Below are positions 16,739 through 25,804 of a stretch of DNA of 64,000 bases, piece by piece (within the stretch, counting starts at the first letter, position 1; every line of letters starts with the position of its first letter). A program made the position numbers and the translations under genes. The DNA comes from Caballeronia fortuita (GTDB taxonomy: Bacteria; Pseudomonadota; Gammaproteobacteria; Burkholderiales; Burkholderiaceae). The DNA lies in NCBI RefSeq assembly GCF_001544835.2, contig NZ_FCNX02000019.1, positions 1-64,000 of the forward strand, read 5' to 3'. Under the pieces are notes generated by a model. The model did no database searches and was not told where the DNA came from. It saw only the letters and a program-made list of their open reading frames with translations.

Positions 16739-18538
16739 ATGCCAACTGCCGCAGCCTCCGCGCCCCGCGTCGGCCCGCTCTTTGCGCTCGTTCCGTTCCT
16801 GCGCCCCTACGCCGGGCGGTGGGCGCTCGCGTTCCTCGCGCTCGTCGTCTCGGCGGGGGCGACACTTGCATTGCCGATGGCGTTCCGGTACCTCATCGAC
16901 CGTGGCTTCGCGAGCGGCGACCGGACGCATATCGACCGCTATTTCATCGCGCTCTTCGTGGTGTCGCTCGTTCTCGCGGGCGCCACGGCGCTGCGCTTCT
17001 ATTTCGTTTCGTGGCTGGGCGAGCGCGTGACGGCCGATCTGCGCAGCGCGGTCTACGATCACATCATGGGCATGAGCCCGCAATTCTTCGAGACCACGCA
17101 AACGGGTGAAGTCCTCTCGCGTCTCACGACCGATACCACGCTGATCCAGACCGTCGTCGGCACGAGCCTCTCGCTCGGATTGCGCAATGCGCTGCTGACG
17201 ACAGGCGGCATCGCGATGCTCGTGACGACGAGCCCGGTGCTCTCGGGATACATCATCGCCGTGCTGATCGTGGTCGTCGCGCCGATCATCTTCTTCGGAC
17301 GGCGCGTGCGCCGGCTCTCGCGCGCGAGTCAGGACAAGGTCGCGAATGCGAGCGCGCTCGCGGGCGAAGTCCTCAATGCGATGCCGACCGTGCAGTCGTA
17401 CACGCAGGAGCCGTACGAGACGCGGCGCTTCGGCGCGGCGGTGGAATCCGCCTTCGAGACGGCACTCACGCGCATCCGTGCGCGCGCGGGACTGACCGCC
17501 GTGGTCATCGTGTTCGTGTTCGCCGCCGTCGTGTACGTGCTCTGGCTCGGCGCGCAGGCCGTGCTCGCCGGACAGATGACGGCGGGCCAGTTGTCGCAGT
17601 TCATTCTCTATGCGGTCTTCACGGCGGGCGCGGTCGGCGCGCTCGCTGAAGTTTGGGGCGATCTGCAGCGCGCGGCGGGCGCCACCGATCGCCTCATGCA
17701 ATTGCTGGCGGCGCAATCGCCCGTCACCGAAGCCGTGTTGCCCGTGCCGCTGCCCGCGAAAGGCGAGGGCATACGATTCGAGAATGTCGGCTTCTCGTAT
17801 CCGTCGCGTCCTAGCGTTGCCGCGCTATCGGCGTTTTCGCTCGATGTCGCTCCCGGCGAGCACGTCGCGCTCGTCGGGCCATCGGGTGCGGGCAAGACCA
17901 CGCTGTTCCAGTTGCTGCTGCGGTTCTACGACGCGCAGTCGGGAAGCATCCTCATCAACGGCGTGCCGACGCGGCAACTGTCGCTCGCGACACTGCGCCG
18001 CGCGATCGGCGTCGTGTTGCAGGACTCCGTGATTTTCTCGGGCAGCGTGCTCGACAACATCCGCTACGGCATGCCGGAGGCCACGCTCGAACAAGTGCGC
18101 CGCGCCGCCGACATGGCCGCCGCGGCCGCTTTCATCGAACAGCTTCCGCAGGGCTACGACACGTTCCTCGGCGAGCGCGGCGTGCGGCTCTCGGGCGGGC
18201 AGCGTCAGCGCATCGCGATTGCGCGCGCGATCCTGCGCAATCCGCCGATCCTTCTTCTCGACGAAGCCACCAGCGCGCTCGACGCGGCAAGCGAGCGGCT
18301 CGTGCAAACCGCGCTCGACAACGCCGCGCAGAATCGCACGACGCTCGTCATCGCGCATCGGCTCGCGACGGTTCAGCAAGCGGACCGCATCGTCGTGATG
18401 GAACACGGGCGCATCGTCGCGCAAGGGCGGCACGCCGACCTGCTGCAAAGCTCGCCGCTATACGCACAACTCGCGGCGCTGCAGTTCGGCGAGACTCATC
18501 GTTCACCGAGGTCCAACCATGCCACTTCAAACGGGTAA
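16739..18538 (+). CDS. ABC exporter, half-transporter (MsbA/ABCB type)
   Basis: A 599-residue fused permease-ATPase. Residues about 25-320 contain six membrane helices; the nucleotide-binding domain starts near 340 with Walker A GPSGAGKTT (about 379-387), signature LSGGQRQR (about 483), Walker B ILLLDEAT (about 503) and the switch His in IAHRL. It should function as a homodimer pumping a lipid, glycolipid or drug out of the inner-membrane leaflet. It overlaps the next cupin gene by 20 bases. Upstream surface-polysaccharide genes make a glycolipid plausible, but the substrate is not determined. Confidence 0.94.
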   Translation: MPTAAASAPRVGPLFALVPFLRPYAGRWALAFLALVVSAGATLALPMAFRYLIDRGFASGDRTHIDRYFIALFVVSLVLAGATALRFYFVSWLGERVTADLRSAVYDHIMGMSPQFFETTQTGEVLSRLTTDTTLIQTVVGTSLSLGLRNALLTTGGIAMLVTTSPVLSGYIIAVLIVVVAPIIFFGRRVRRLSRASQDKVANASALAGEVLNAMPTVQSYTQEPYETRRFGAAVESAFETALTRIRARAGLTAVVIVFVFAAVVYVLWLGAQAVLAGQMTAGQLSQFILYAVFTAGAVGALAEVWGDLQRAAGATDRLMQLLAAQSPVTEAVLPVPLPAKGEGIRFENVGFSYPSRPSVAALSAFSLDVAPGEHVALVGPSGAGKTTLFQLLLRFYDAQSGSILINGVPTRQLSLATLRRAIGVVLQDSVIFSGSVLDNIRYGMPEATLEQVRRAADMAAAAAFIEQLPQGYDTFLGERGVRLSGGQRQRIAIARAILRNPPILLLDEATSALDAASERLVQTALDNAAQNRTTLVIAHRLATVQQADRIVVMEHGRIVAQGRHADLLQSSPLYAQLAALQFGETHRSPRSNHATSNG

Positions 18539-18857
18539 CTTGTTCAGCGTCGAAGCGAAGCGCGACGCCGGGGAACGCATCGACATGCTCGTCACGGGGC
18601 AGCGCCTGAACGTGGAGCGCATCGTGTCGATGGGCCACGCGAGCCCGGACGGTTTCTGGTACGACGACTCTCGCGCGGAGTGGGTCGTGCTGCTGTCGGG
18701 CGCGGCCGCTCTCGAATTCGAAGACGATTCGACACTTCACGAGATGCGTCCCGGCGACTACGTATTGATCGAGCCGCATTGCCGGCATCGCGTCGCGTGG
18801 ACGCACGATGCGCAGCCGACCGTCTGGCTCGCGATCTATCACGAACGAAGCGCGTGA
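18519..18857 (+). CDS. Small cupin-domain protein
   Basis: A 112-residue single-domain protein. The cupin pattern is visible as WVVLLSGAAALEFED (first motif region) and LIEPHCRHRVAWTHD (second, with His/Cys/His). The start overlaps the end of the ABC exporter gene by 20 bases, indicating coupled translation. It resembles small cupins often annotated as possible phosphoribosylaminomimidazole-unrelated metal-binding proteins; a reaction cannot be named. Confidence 0.82.
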   Translation: MPLQTGNLFSVEAKRDAGERIDMLVTGQRLNVERIVSMGHASPDGFWYDDSRAEWVVLLSGAAALEFEDDSTLHEMRPGDYVLIEPHCRHRVAWTHDAQPTVWLAIYHERSA

Positions 18858-19038
18858 ACCGGCGTCCGTAGCAAGCGCAACGACAAGCGCAACGAGGCCA
18901 CAAAAACCGGCAAACGTTTGCAATAACGGGCATTTACGATTTCGCAACAACGCAACGCATTGCGCCGCGCCTTGTCACCGAAAGTTCACACAGAACCCTT
19001 AGCGTGCTCTGTTTCGTCATACACCGGCCAGCGTTTCC

Positions 19039-20274
19039 ATGCATCCAGCGTTTTCGAGCTTTCGCCGTTTTTCCGGGCAGGGGGACCTTCGCACCGCCGG
19101 CGATCTATGCAGGGAGGTTCCTTCCGTAGACGCCGAGGGCTCTAACGCATTGGTCATGGAGATCTTCTCCGCGCGCCGCGACATGAGCAGCCTCGCCGTG
19201 ATCGAGGGCCTTCGTCCCATCGGGCTCATCAACCGCGATATCTTCATGTCGCAGATGAGCAAGCCGTTTCATCGCGAGCTGTACGACAAGAAGAGCTGCA
19301 TCGCGTTCATGGACAAGGAACCGCTGATCGTCGAAGCGGACGTGAGCATCGAAACGCTCGCCTTCAGAACGGTCGATGCCGGCGAGAAGGCGCTCGTTGA
19401 CGGCTTCATCGTCACGCGCGACGGACGCTTCTCGGGCGTGGGCAGCGGTCTCGAACTGGTCAGCGCCGTCGCGCAGATGCAGGCAGCGAAAAACCGCCAG
19501 ATCATGCAGAGCATCGAGTATGCAAGCGTGATCCAGCGCGCGATGCTGCGCGCATCCGACGACACCTTGTCGACGCAGCTTCGCGATGTCGCGATGGTCT
19601 GGGAGCCGCGCGACGTGGTCGGCGGCGACTTCTATCACTTCGCCGCGTTCCCGCATGGCTGGTTCGGCGCAGTCGCCGATTGCACGGGGCACGGCGTGCC
19701 GGGCGCGTTCATGACCTTGCTCGCTTCGGCGTCGCTCTCGAAGGCGATCGAGCAGATCGGCCCGCGCGATCCGGCCGCGCTCTTGTCAGCGGTCAATCGC
19801 AACGTGAAGGGCTTGCTCGGGCAGGTGAACAACGAGGCGGGCGGCCTGCAATCGAACGACGGACTCGATACCGCGTTCTTCTGGTTCGATGCCGCGCAGA
19901 AGCTGCTGCATTTCGCCGGCGCGCGCATCGCGCTGCATATCCTGCCGCCCGATGCCGACGCGTTCGAGACGATCGCGCCCGATCGCATGGGCGTGGGCTA
20001 TGCGGACAGCCGCGCCGATCACGCATGGACGCTGCGCACGCTCGAACCCGCGCCCGGCAGTCTGCTCTTCATCTGCACCGACGGGCTGACCGATCAGGTC
20101 GGCGGCCCGCGAAGCATTTCCTTCGGCCGGCGCCGCATTCTCGACGTGATTCACGCACATCGCGAAGAGACGCCGTCGGCGATCTGCGAATACGTTCGCC
20201 TCGCGCTCGCGAACTGGCAAGGCACGCAGCCGCGCCGCGACGATGTCACGTTCTTTTGCGCCCGTATCCGGTGA
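19039..20274 (+). CDS. siaA: SiaA-like PP2C/SpoIIE-type serine/threonine phosphatase with CBS-like input region
   Basis: A 411-residue protein and first gene of a four-gene operon. Residues about 20-140 resemble a CBS pair (GDLCREVPSVDAEGSNALVM then LAVIEGLRPIGLINRD), a likely nucleotide-sensing input; no membrane helix is seen. The phosphatase domain starts near 160 with Asp197 (VVGGDFYHF), Asp214 (DCTGHGVPGAF), CTDGLTDQ and RRDDVTFF, the metal-binding set of SpoIIE/PP2C enzymes. In Pseudomonas aeruginosa SiaA dephosphorylates SiaC and so switches on SiaD; there SiaA is membrane-bound with a HAMP region, so this version has a different input. Confidence 0.9.
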   Translation: MHPAFSSFRRFSGQGDLRTAGDLCREVPSVDAEGSNALVMEIFSARRDMSSLAVIEGLRPIGLINRDIFMSQMSKPFHRELYDKKSCIAFMDKEPLIVEADVSIETLAFRTVDAGEKALVDGFIVTRDGRFSGVGSGLELVSAVAQMQAAKNRQIMQSIEYASVIQRAMLRASDDTLSTQLRDVAMVWEPRDVVGGDFYHFAAFPHGWFGAVADCTGHGVPGAFMTLLASASLSKAIEQIGPRDPAALLSAVNRNVKGLLGQVNNEAGGLQSNDGLDTAFFWFDAAQKLLHFAGARIALHILPPDADAFETIAPDRMGVGYADSRADHAWTLRTLEPAPGSLLFICTDGLTDQVGGPRSISFGRRRILDVIHAHREETPSAICEYVRLALANWQGTQPRRDDVTFFCARIR

Positions 20275-20283
20275 ACTTCAAGC

Positions 20284-20847
20284 ATGTCTCAACTACTCGA
20301 TCACGACAGCGCCTTCTTCGATCTCGCACAGCGACGCAACGTTCTCTTCTACCACAAGGGCTATTTCTCGCATCACATCGTCGCTGCAATGGGCGAGGTC
20401 GTGAAGCTGCAGCTCGAAGTCGCGGGCGTGAGCGGTCCGACGCGCCGCAAGCTCTTCTCGTCGTTTGTCGAACTTTCGCAGAACATCGTGCACTACTCGT
20501 CGAACGCGCTTCAGCCGGGCGGCGAAGGCACGGGTTCGATACGCGAGGGCGCGGTGTGCATCTCGAAGGACGGCGGGCATCACGTCATGCTGTGCGTCAA
20601 TCCGATGGCGACATCGGACGTGGAAAGCCTGCGCAACAAGCTGGAGCCGCTGCGCAATATGTCGCTCGAAGAAATCAGGCAGGCGTACAAGCAATCGTTG
20701 CGCGCCGACACGCCGGAAGACAGCAAAGGCGCCGGCCTCGGCTTCCTGACGATGGCGCGCGATGCGAGCGCGCCGCTCGAATTCGCATTTCATCCGCGTG
20801 CCGACGAACCCGGAACCACGCTGTTTTGCCTTATGGCGATAATCTGA
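20284..20847 (+). CDS. siaB: SiaB-family protein kinase (DUF6272)
   Basis: A 187-residue protein matching the SiaB family, a HATPase-like fold. Visible landmarks are FVELSQNIVHYSS near 62-74 (N-box position) and KGAGLGFLTMARD near 147-159 (Gly-rich lid). In the Pseudomonas system SiaB phosphorylates SiaC, opposing SiaA. Starts 9 bases after the siaA-like stop; same operon. Family assignment rests on sequence pattern plus operon position. Confidence 0.88.
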   Translation: MSQLLDHDSAFFDLAQRRNVLFYHKGYFSHHIVAAMGEVVKLQLEVAGVSGPTRRKLFSSFVELSQNIVHYSSNALQPGGEGTGSIREGAVCISKDGGHHVMLCVNPMATSDVESLRNKLEPLRNMSLEEIRQAYKQSLRADTPEDSKGAGLGFLTMARDASAPLEFAFHPRADEPGTTLFCLMAII

Positions 20848-20866
20848 GCACGAAGGCACGAGAACC

Positions 20867-21262
20867 ATGGACAACTTCTATATTGCCGCCACCACGACGT
20901 CGCCCGAGGTCGATTTCCGTTTCGACCAGCACGCACTGCTGCTCAAGGGCGAGTCGTATCCCGAGAACGCGGCCGCTTTCTATGCGCCCGTCATCGAGCA
21001 GATGCGCAAGTATCTCGCGGGCACGAGCGGCGCGGTCGTCACCATCGACGTCGCGCTCACGTACTTCAACAGTTCGAGCACGAAGATGCTGTTCAGCCTG
21101 TTCGATGCGCTCGATCACGCCGCGCAATCCGGCAGCCGCGTGCTGATGAACTGGTATCACGACGAAGAAGACGAGACCATCGCGGAGTTCGGCGAAGAGT
21201 TGAAGGCCGACTTCGGTGCGATCGAATTCAGCGATCGTCCCATCGCGCATCCGGGACGTTAG
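20867..21262 (+). CDS. siaC: SiaC-like phosphorylatable activator (DUF1987)
   Basis: A 131-residue single-domain protein with the family opening YIAATTTSPEVDFRFD and the signature LTYFNSSSTKMLFSLFDAL at about residues 64-82. In P. aeruginosa SiaC the phosphorylated residue is Thr68 in the equivalent loop; here the loop offers Ser69, Ser70, Ser71 and Thr72, so the acceptor cannot be fixed by eye. Unphosphorylated SiaC binds and activates SiaD. Lies 19 bases after siaB and 2 bases before the diguanylate cyclase. Confidence 0.9.
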   Translation: MDNFYIAATTTSPEVDFRFDQHALLLKGESYPENAAAFYAPVIEQMRKYLAGTSGAVVTIDVALTYFNSSSTKMLFSLFDALDHAAQSGSRVLMNWYHDEEDETIAEFGEELKADFGAIEFSDRPIAHPGR

Positions 21263-21264
21263 GC

Positions 21265-21990
21265 ATGTCGTCGAGATACTCCTCCGATGCGGCATCGGGT
21301 GCGGCGCCCGATCTGTTCCAGAACGAGAGCGCGGCGCTCGACAAGGCGCGCGCGATGCACGCGGCGAGCGGCGCGGATGCCGCCGAGTATCGCAGCTCGC
21401 TGGGGGAGCTCATCGATCACTTCGAACGCCTGATGCGCGAAACGCGGCGCCTCATCGGCCGCAGCGACCGCGCCGAGCGTGAGATGCAGGCGCTCGCGCA
21501 GCAGCTGGCGCATCGCGCATCGCACGATGCATTGACGGGCGTGCTCAACCGCAGCGCCGTCATCGAGCAGGCGGCGAAGGCGCTGCGCACCGAAAGCGCG
21601 GCGATGATCGTGCTCGACATCGACGAGTTCAAGCGGATCAACGACGACTTCGGCCACCCGACCGGCGATGCGGTCATTCTGGGCGTCGTCGATTGTCTGC
21701 GGCGCATCGTGGGCGATCGCGGCTTCATCGGCCGAGTCGGCGGCGAAGAGTTCACCGTGCTGCTGCCGCGCCACGATCCCGCCAGCGCCGCGCTGCTTGC
21801 CGAACGCATGCGCGAGGCGATCAGCGACACGCTGGTGGTCGCATCGGTCGATCGCCGTATCACCGCGAGCTTCGGCGTCAGCAACAACGACGCGGGCACG
21901 GGCTTCGACATCGCCTACGGACTCGCCGACGCTGCGCTGTATCGTGCGAAACGCGGCGGACGCAATCGCGTGGAAATCGCCGAGCGATAG
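21265..21990 (+). CDS. siaD: SiaD-like diguanylate cyclase
   Basis: A 241-residue cytoplasmic cyclase. Residues 1-85 form a helical, probably coiled-coil stalk (LGELIDHFERLMRETRRLI) that in SiaD is the docking site for SiaC. The GGDEF domain begins near 90 (ASHDALTGVLNRSAV) with the active-site signature GGEEF at residues 159-163. The residues upstream lack an RxxD inhibitory site, so product feedback through an I-site is unlikely. It makes cyclic di-GMP, controlling aggregation and biofilm in the Pseudomonas system. Start codon 2 bases after siaC stop. Confidence 0.92.
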   Translation: MSSRYSSDAASGAAPDLFQNESAALDKARAMHAASGADAAEYRSSLGELIDHFERLMRETRRLIGRSDRAEREMQALAQQLAHRASHDALTGVLNRSAVIEQAAKALRTESAAMIVLDIDEFKRINDDFGHPTGDAVILGVVDCLRRIVGDRGFIGRVGGEEFTVLLPRHDPASAALLAERMREAISDTLVVASVDRRITASFGVSNNDAGTGFDIAYGLADAALYRAKRGGRNRVEIAER

Positions 21991-22209
21991 CGCGTTCGCG
22001 TCCGTTTCAGCGAGCGGCTCGCGGCGCGCGGACGGAGCGAAAATGCGATGCGCGCGGAGCATTGTGTTAAGGTCTGCCGCTACACCGCACAAACGTGCAC
22101 ACGAGCGCAACTCCCAACGCTATCGCATTTGCAAATCCGATCGAGGCGACTTCGGTACGCGCTCGCGCAACGCCGCGCAAGCTGTCGACACGCATACACC
22201 GAATCAAAA

Positions 22210-22563
22210 ATGGCTTACACGACCCCGGAAATTACCGCGCTCCTGGCCAAACAGGACATGTTGAACAAGCAACTCGCCGAGGCGAAGGAACGCGAGACGC
22301 GTCAGGTGCTCATCGAGATCGTCCAGAAGATGCGCGAATACGGCATCGGTCTGGAAGAACTGCTCGGCGGCAAGCCGAAAGCCGAGGAACCGGCGAAAGA
22401 AGCGAAGTATCGCGATCCGGTTGGCGGCGCGACATGGAGCGGCCGCGGCCGTGCGCCGCAATGGATCGCCGGAAAGAATCGCGATGACTTTCTCGCGGAA
22501 AAACGCGCAAGCGTGACAAGCAAGGCAGCGGTGCAAGCCGCGCTGTTCGGCGACGAAGGCTGA
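22210..22563 (+). CDS. H-NS-family nucleoid protein
   Basis: A 117-residue protein. The N-terminal half is a coiled-coil oligomerisation region (LLAKQDMLNKQLAEAKERE near 11-29); the C-terminal DNA-binding module reads YRDPVGGATWSGRGRAPQWI, the H-NS/BpH3 type with the AT-hook-like GRGRAP loop. It would coat and silence AT-rich DNA. No Shine-Dalgarno sequence is visible before the ATG (only CCGAATCAAAA), unlike most genes here; an alternative upstream start is not supported by the family length. Confidence 0.92.
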   Translation: MAYTTPEITALLAKQDMLNKQLAEAKERETRQVLIEIVQKMREYGIGLEELLGGKPKAEEPAKEAKYRDPVGGATWSGRGRAPQWIAGKNRDDFLAEKRASVTSKAAVQAALFGDEG

Positions 22564-22641
22564 CGTCGACTTAATCGCTCGTGTCGAAATCGAAGGCGCT
22601 CGAAGCGCCCGCATACGCGTGCGGCGATTTAGTCAGGATGT

Positions 22642-23088
22642 CTACAGAAGGGATTTTCCCTGCGCGAGAATCTTGTCGCAGATCTGCTTGGTGATCTGCT
22701 CTTTCAGGCCGCTGCCGCTCAGGTCGACCTGCTTGCCGTTGCCGCTATCGAGAATGCCTTTTGCGCCGTTCGTGTAACCCGAGTCGCTCGTCGCCGATCC
22801 GCCGAGCTTGCTCATCAGTCCGTCCTTGACCGATGACGCGCTGCCGCCGAGATAATTGTTCTTGACGCAATATTCGAGCACACCCGCGACGTTGCCCGTG
22901 CTGCCCGACGATAACGAGTCCAGCGACAAGCCGCTCGTCAGTCCGCCGAGGTTGCCGAGTCCGCTGCTGCTGCTGGCGTCCTTGCCTTGATTGAGAAGAT
23001 TGCCGAGTTGCGCGTGCGCGATCGGAACATATAGAAGGGTTGCAGTCAGGATTCCGCTGGCCAGAGTGCGACGGCTTGAGAAAATCAT
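22642..23088 (-). CDS. Secreted DUF2501 protein
   Basis: A 148-residue protein with a signal peptide ending PIAHAQ (cleavage near residue 26), a Gly/Ser-rich middle (LGNLGGLTSGLSLDSLSSG), and the DUF2501 core VLEYCVKNNYLGG with QICDKIL near the end, two conserved cysteines. Family members are small periplasmic proteins of unknown role. Convergent with the H-NS gene; no clear terminator between. Confidence 0.83.
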   Translation of the reverse strand: MIFSSRRTLASGILTATLLYVPIAHAQLGNLLNQGKDASSSSGLGNLGGLTSGLSLDSLSSGSTGNVAGVLEYCVKNNYLGGSASSVKDGLMSKLGGSATSDSGYTNGAKGILDSGNGKQVDLSGSGLKEQITKQICDKILAQGKSLL

Positions 23089-23193
23089 GGTGCCTCCTTG
23101 GTTGATCTCTCACTATAGTCGAAGAACGCGCCGGGAAAAGCCGTGGGCCTGACGTGCCGCCAAAGACATCGAGCGATCATCGCGGACATTGAC

Positions 23194-24450
23194 ATGAAGA
23201 ATCTTGAACTCATTCGAGCCGCAGCGAAAGCGTACGAAGCGGGCGATCTTTCCGCCGCCGAAGAGAAGCTGCGTGCATCGATCGAACTGGATGAACGCAA
23301 CGGCGTCGCGCAAAACAATCTGGCCAATCTGTTGCGTATTTCGGGCCGCTTCGATGAAGCAGTCGCGCATTACCGCCTCGCGCTGCGCGCTCATCCCGGC
23401 TCGGCCGGCATTCGCAGCAACCTCGCCGGCGCGTTGGAGGAACTGGGTCAGTACGATCTCGCAGAAGCCGAATATCGCGCGGCTGTGCGGCTCGATCCGG
23501 ACTTTGCCGAAGCCCGTTTCAATCTCGCGCTGCTCTTGCTCGCCTCGGGCAACTACACGGATGGCTGGGTCTATTACGAAGCGCGCGAGAGCGTCTTTCG
23601 CGATTATGGCGCGCTGCCTTTTCCGAAATGGAACGGCGAAGATCTGCGCGGAAAGTCGCTTCTTCTGCTGACCGAACAAGGCTACGGCGACGCGATCCAG
23701 TTCTGCCGATACATCGCGCTGCTTCGGGAGCGCGGCGTGGCCACCGTGACCATCGCCTGCAAGCCGGAACTCGCGCCGCTCCTGCGCACGACCGGCAACA
23801 TCGATCACGTCGTGACCGATCCGCAGTCGCTGCACATGCACGATTACTGGATTTCGCTGCTGAGTCTGCCGCAGCGTTTCAACACGACGGTCGATTCGAT
23901 CCCTGCGAACGTGCCGTATCTCGGCGTGTTCGGCAACCGGATCGACGCATGGCGGCCCCGATTGCCGGCCGATGGCCTTCGCGTGGGACTCGTCTGGAAG
24001 GGGAATCCGGGACACGACAACGACGCGCATCGATCCGTGCGTCATTTCGCGGAGCTTGCGCCGCTGTGGTCCGTGCCGGGCATCGAATACATCAGCCTGC
24101 AAGTAGGCGAGGCCGAAGCCGAATGCGAAGGCCGCGAGACACAGCAACCGATTTTGCGGCTCGGCCGCGATATCCGCGACTTTGCCGACACGGCCGCCAT
24201 CGTCGCGCAACTGAATCTCGTGATCTGTGTGGACACCGCCATCGCGCATCTGGCCGGGGCGCTCGGCATCGCCTGCTGGCTGATGCTGCCCGGGCGCGGC
24301 GTCGACTGGCGTTGGCATCGGCTGGGCACCACATCGCCGTGGTATCCGGAGAAGATGTTTCTCTTTCGGCAGGACGCGCGCGGCTGGCCCGGCGTGATCG
24401 ACGATGTTACGCGCGCGCTCAGCGACATCGTGCGGCAGCGAAACGCATAA
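23194..24450 (+). CDS. TPR-repeat glycosyltransferase-like protein (GT9 fold)
   Basis: A 418-residue protein. Residues about 5-135 make three or more tetratricopeptide repeats (for example NGVAQNNLANLLRISGRFDE and the next unit). The C-terminal part (from about 150) carries WKGNPGHDNDAHRSV and LNLVICVDTAIAHLAGALG, the pattern of GT9/heptosyltransferase-like domains found after TPRs. The start at 23194 excludes an upstream extension that lacks TPR pattern. Likely a cytoplasmic protein-glycosylating or glycan enzyme; no substrate evident. Confidence 0.85.
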   Translation: MKNLELIRAAAKAYEAGDLSAAEEKLRASIELDERNGVAQNNLANLLRISGRFDEAVAHYRLALRAHPGSAGIRSNLAGALEELGQYDLAEAEYRAAVRLDPDFAEARFNLALLLLASGNYTDGWVYYEARESVFRDYGALPFPKWNGEDLRGKSLLLLTEQGYGDAIQFCRYIALLRERGVATVTIACKPELAPLLRTTGNIDHVVTDPQSLHMHDYWISLLSLPQRFNTTVDSIPANVPYLGVFGNRIDAWRPRLPADGLRVGLVWKGNPGHDNDAHRSVRHFAELAPLWSVPGIEYISLQVGEAEAECEGRETQQPILRLGRDIRDFADTAAIVAQLNLVICVDTAIAHLAGALGIACWLMLPGRGVDWRWHRLGTTSPWYPEKMFLFRQDARGWPGVIDDVTRALSDIVRQRNA

Positions 24451-24592
24451 CGCGCCTCTATTCGCACACGACGTCGATAGATTTTATCGACCGCCGATGG
24501 AAGGCTTTTCCGTTATCGGTGCCAAAGGTCGACACCGTTTCGGCGCGTGATCTCACGTGGCTGCGACTGGCGTCGTAAACGAGGGAAAAGCC

Positions 24593-24847
24593 ATGTCTCA
24601 GCCGAAGCATCCAGCCGATGGAGAGACACTTCTTGATCTGCCCGACCTCGCGGCCACCGACGCCGCGCGAGGCAGCAACATCATCGTCATGGCGGAAGCG
24701 GGCTTGCGCGTATGGCTCGCGCGCAAGTTCGACGTGCACGCCGCGCTCGCCCGTGCGCTTTTTCACGTCGACGCCCCTGCAAGCGCCACCGACACGTTGA
24801 CGCGCATGCTCGCCGACGCGCAACCATCGACGATCGACATCGCATGA
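24593..24847 (+). CDS. Hypothetical 84-residue protein
   Basis: A short soluble protein starting at 24593 after GAGGGAAAAG, with no recognised domain. The middle (GSNIIVMAEAGLRVWLARKF) may form an amphipathic helix. It overlaps the start of the next gene in the ATGA configuration, so it is very likely translated and coupled with the membrane protein downstream. Confidence 0.65.
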   Translation: MSQPKHPADGETLLDLPDLAATDAARGSNIIVMAEAGLRVWLARKFDVHAALARALFHVDAPASATDTLTRMLADAQPSTIDIA

Positions 24848-25602
24848 CAGCATTCGTCGATCGTCCGGAACTGTTGTTCGTCGCGCTGCTCGCGCTGTTC
24901 ATCGGCGCGGTGGCGTGCGGCGCGTTCCTGTTGCGGCGCTTCGCCGTGCTGCCGGACGAGGACCGCGAAGACTTCAACCTCATCCAGACTTCGACGCTGA
25001 CGCTGCTCGCGCTGCTGGTCGGCTTCAGCTTGTCGATGGCGGTGAACCGCTACGACCTGCGCAAGACGCTGGAAGAAGGCGAGGCCAATGCCATCGGCAC
25101 CGAATATGCGCGCGCCGATCTCGTCGATGCCGCCACCGGCGCGAAGATCAAGTCCGCGCTCGTCCGCTATGCGAAGCTGAGACTGGCCAACTACAAGACG
25201 CGCGCGCCCGCGGAACTCGCGGCGATCGTCCGCGATACGGCCAGCGTCCAGACGGAACTCTGGCGGCTCGCGACGCAGGTGGCGAAAGATCAGCCGACGC
25301 CCATCGGCGCGCTCGTCGTCGCGGGCATGAACGATGTCCTCGACTCGCAGGACTACGCGGAGGCCGCGCGCATCAATCACATTCCGCTGGGCGCGTGGTA
25401 TCTGATGATCGTGATCGCGCTGCTCGGATGCGTCGTGCAGGGTTATGGCGCGAAGGGCAGCTTGCGCAAAGGGCTGCTTATCACGATTCTTCCTGCGACG
25501 GTTGCGCTGTCGCTTGCGCTCATCGCGGATATCGACAGCCCTAAAGGCGGACTCATCCTTGTCGAGCCGCGCGATCTCACGCGGCTGATACGGTCGTTCT
25601 GA
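24844..25602 (+). CDS. Bestrophin-like membrane protein (DUF4239 type)
   Basis: A 252-residue membrane protein beginning at the ATG that overlaps the previous stop codon. Two hydrophobic helices lie at about 8-30 and 43-62, a long soluble middle follows (from EEGEANAIGTEYARADLVDA), then two more helices at about 180-225. This layout, with the EGEANAIGTEYAR motif, is that of DUF4239 bestrophin-like proteins, possibly anion channels. The longer open frame upstream is Arg-rich shadow sequence and was not used. Confidence 0.8.
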   Translation: MTAFVDRPELLFVALLALFIGAVACGAFLLRRFAVLPDEDREDFNLIQTSTLTLLALLVGFSLSMAVNRYDLRKTLEEGEANAIGTEYARADLVDAATGAKIKSALVRYAKLRLANYKTRAPAELAAIVRDTASVQTELWRLATQVAKDQPTPIGALVVAGMNDVLDSQDYAEAARINHIPLGAWYLMIVIALLGCVVQGYGAKGSLRKGLLITILPATVALSLALIADIDSPKGGLILVEPRDLTRLIRSF

Positions 25603-25804
25603 ACGGCCGTTCTTCGCGGGCGGGATCGTACCGATCCGGTGTTTGCCGCCGGAACGCAACCTGCTAAGCTGGACAAGCACGTCGTAAGCAACATGACGGC
25701 GCTTCGCAATCGGTCGCGGTTGCCGCATTCTCTGACCGATGATTCCACGATCGCCTGGCCGGCTCATGCACTGAGCCGGTGCAGCGTTGCAATCAGGACA
25801 TGCC

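Noticed and set aside
22595..22609. GGCGCT/AGCGCC hairpin between H-NS and DUF2501 genes
   Set aside because: Short stem, no T tract; common in GC-rich sequence.
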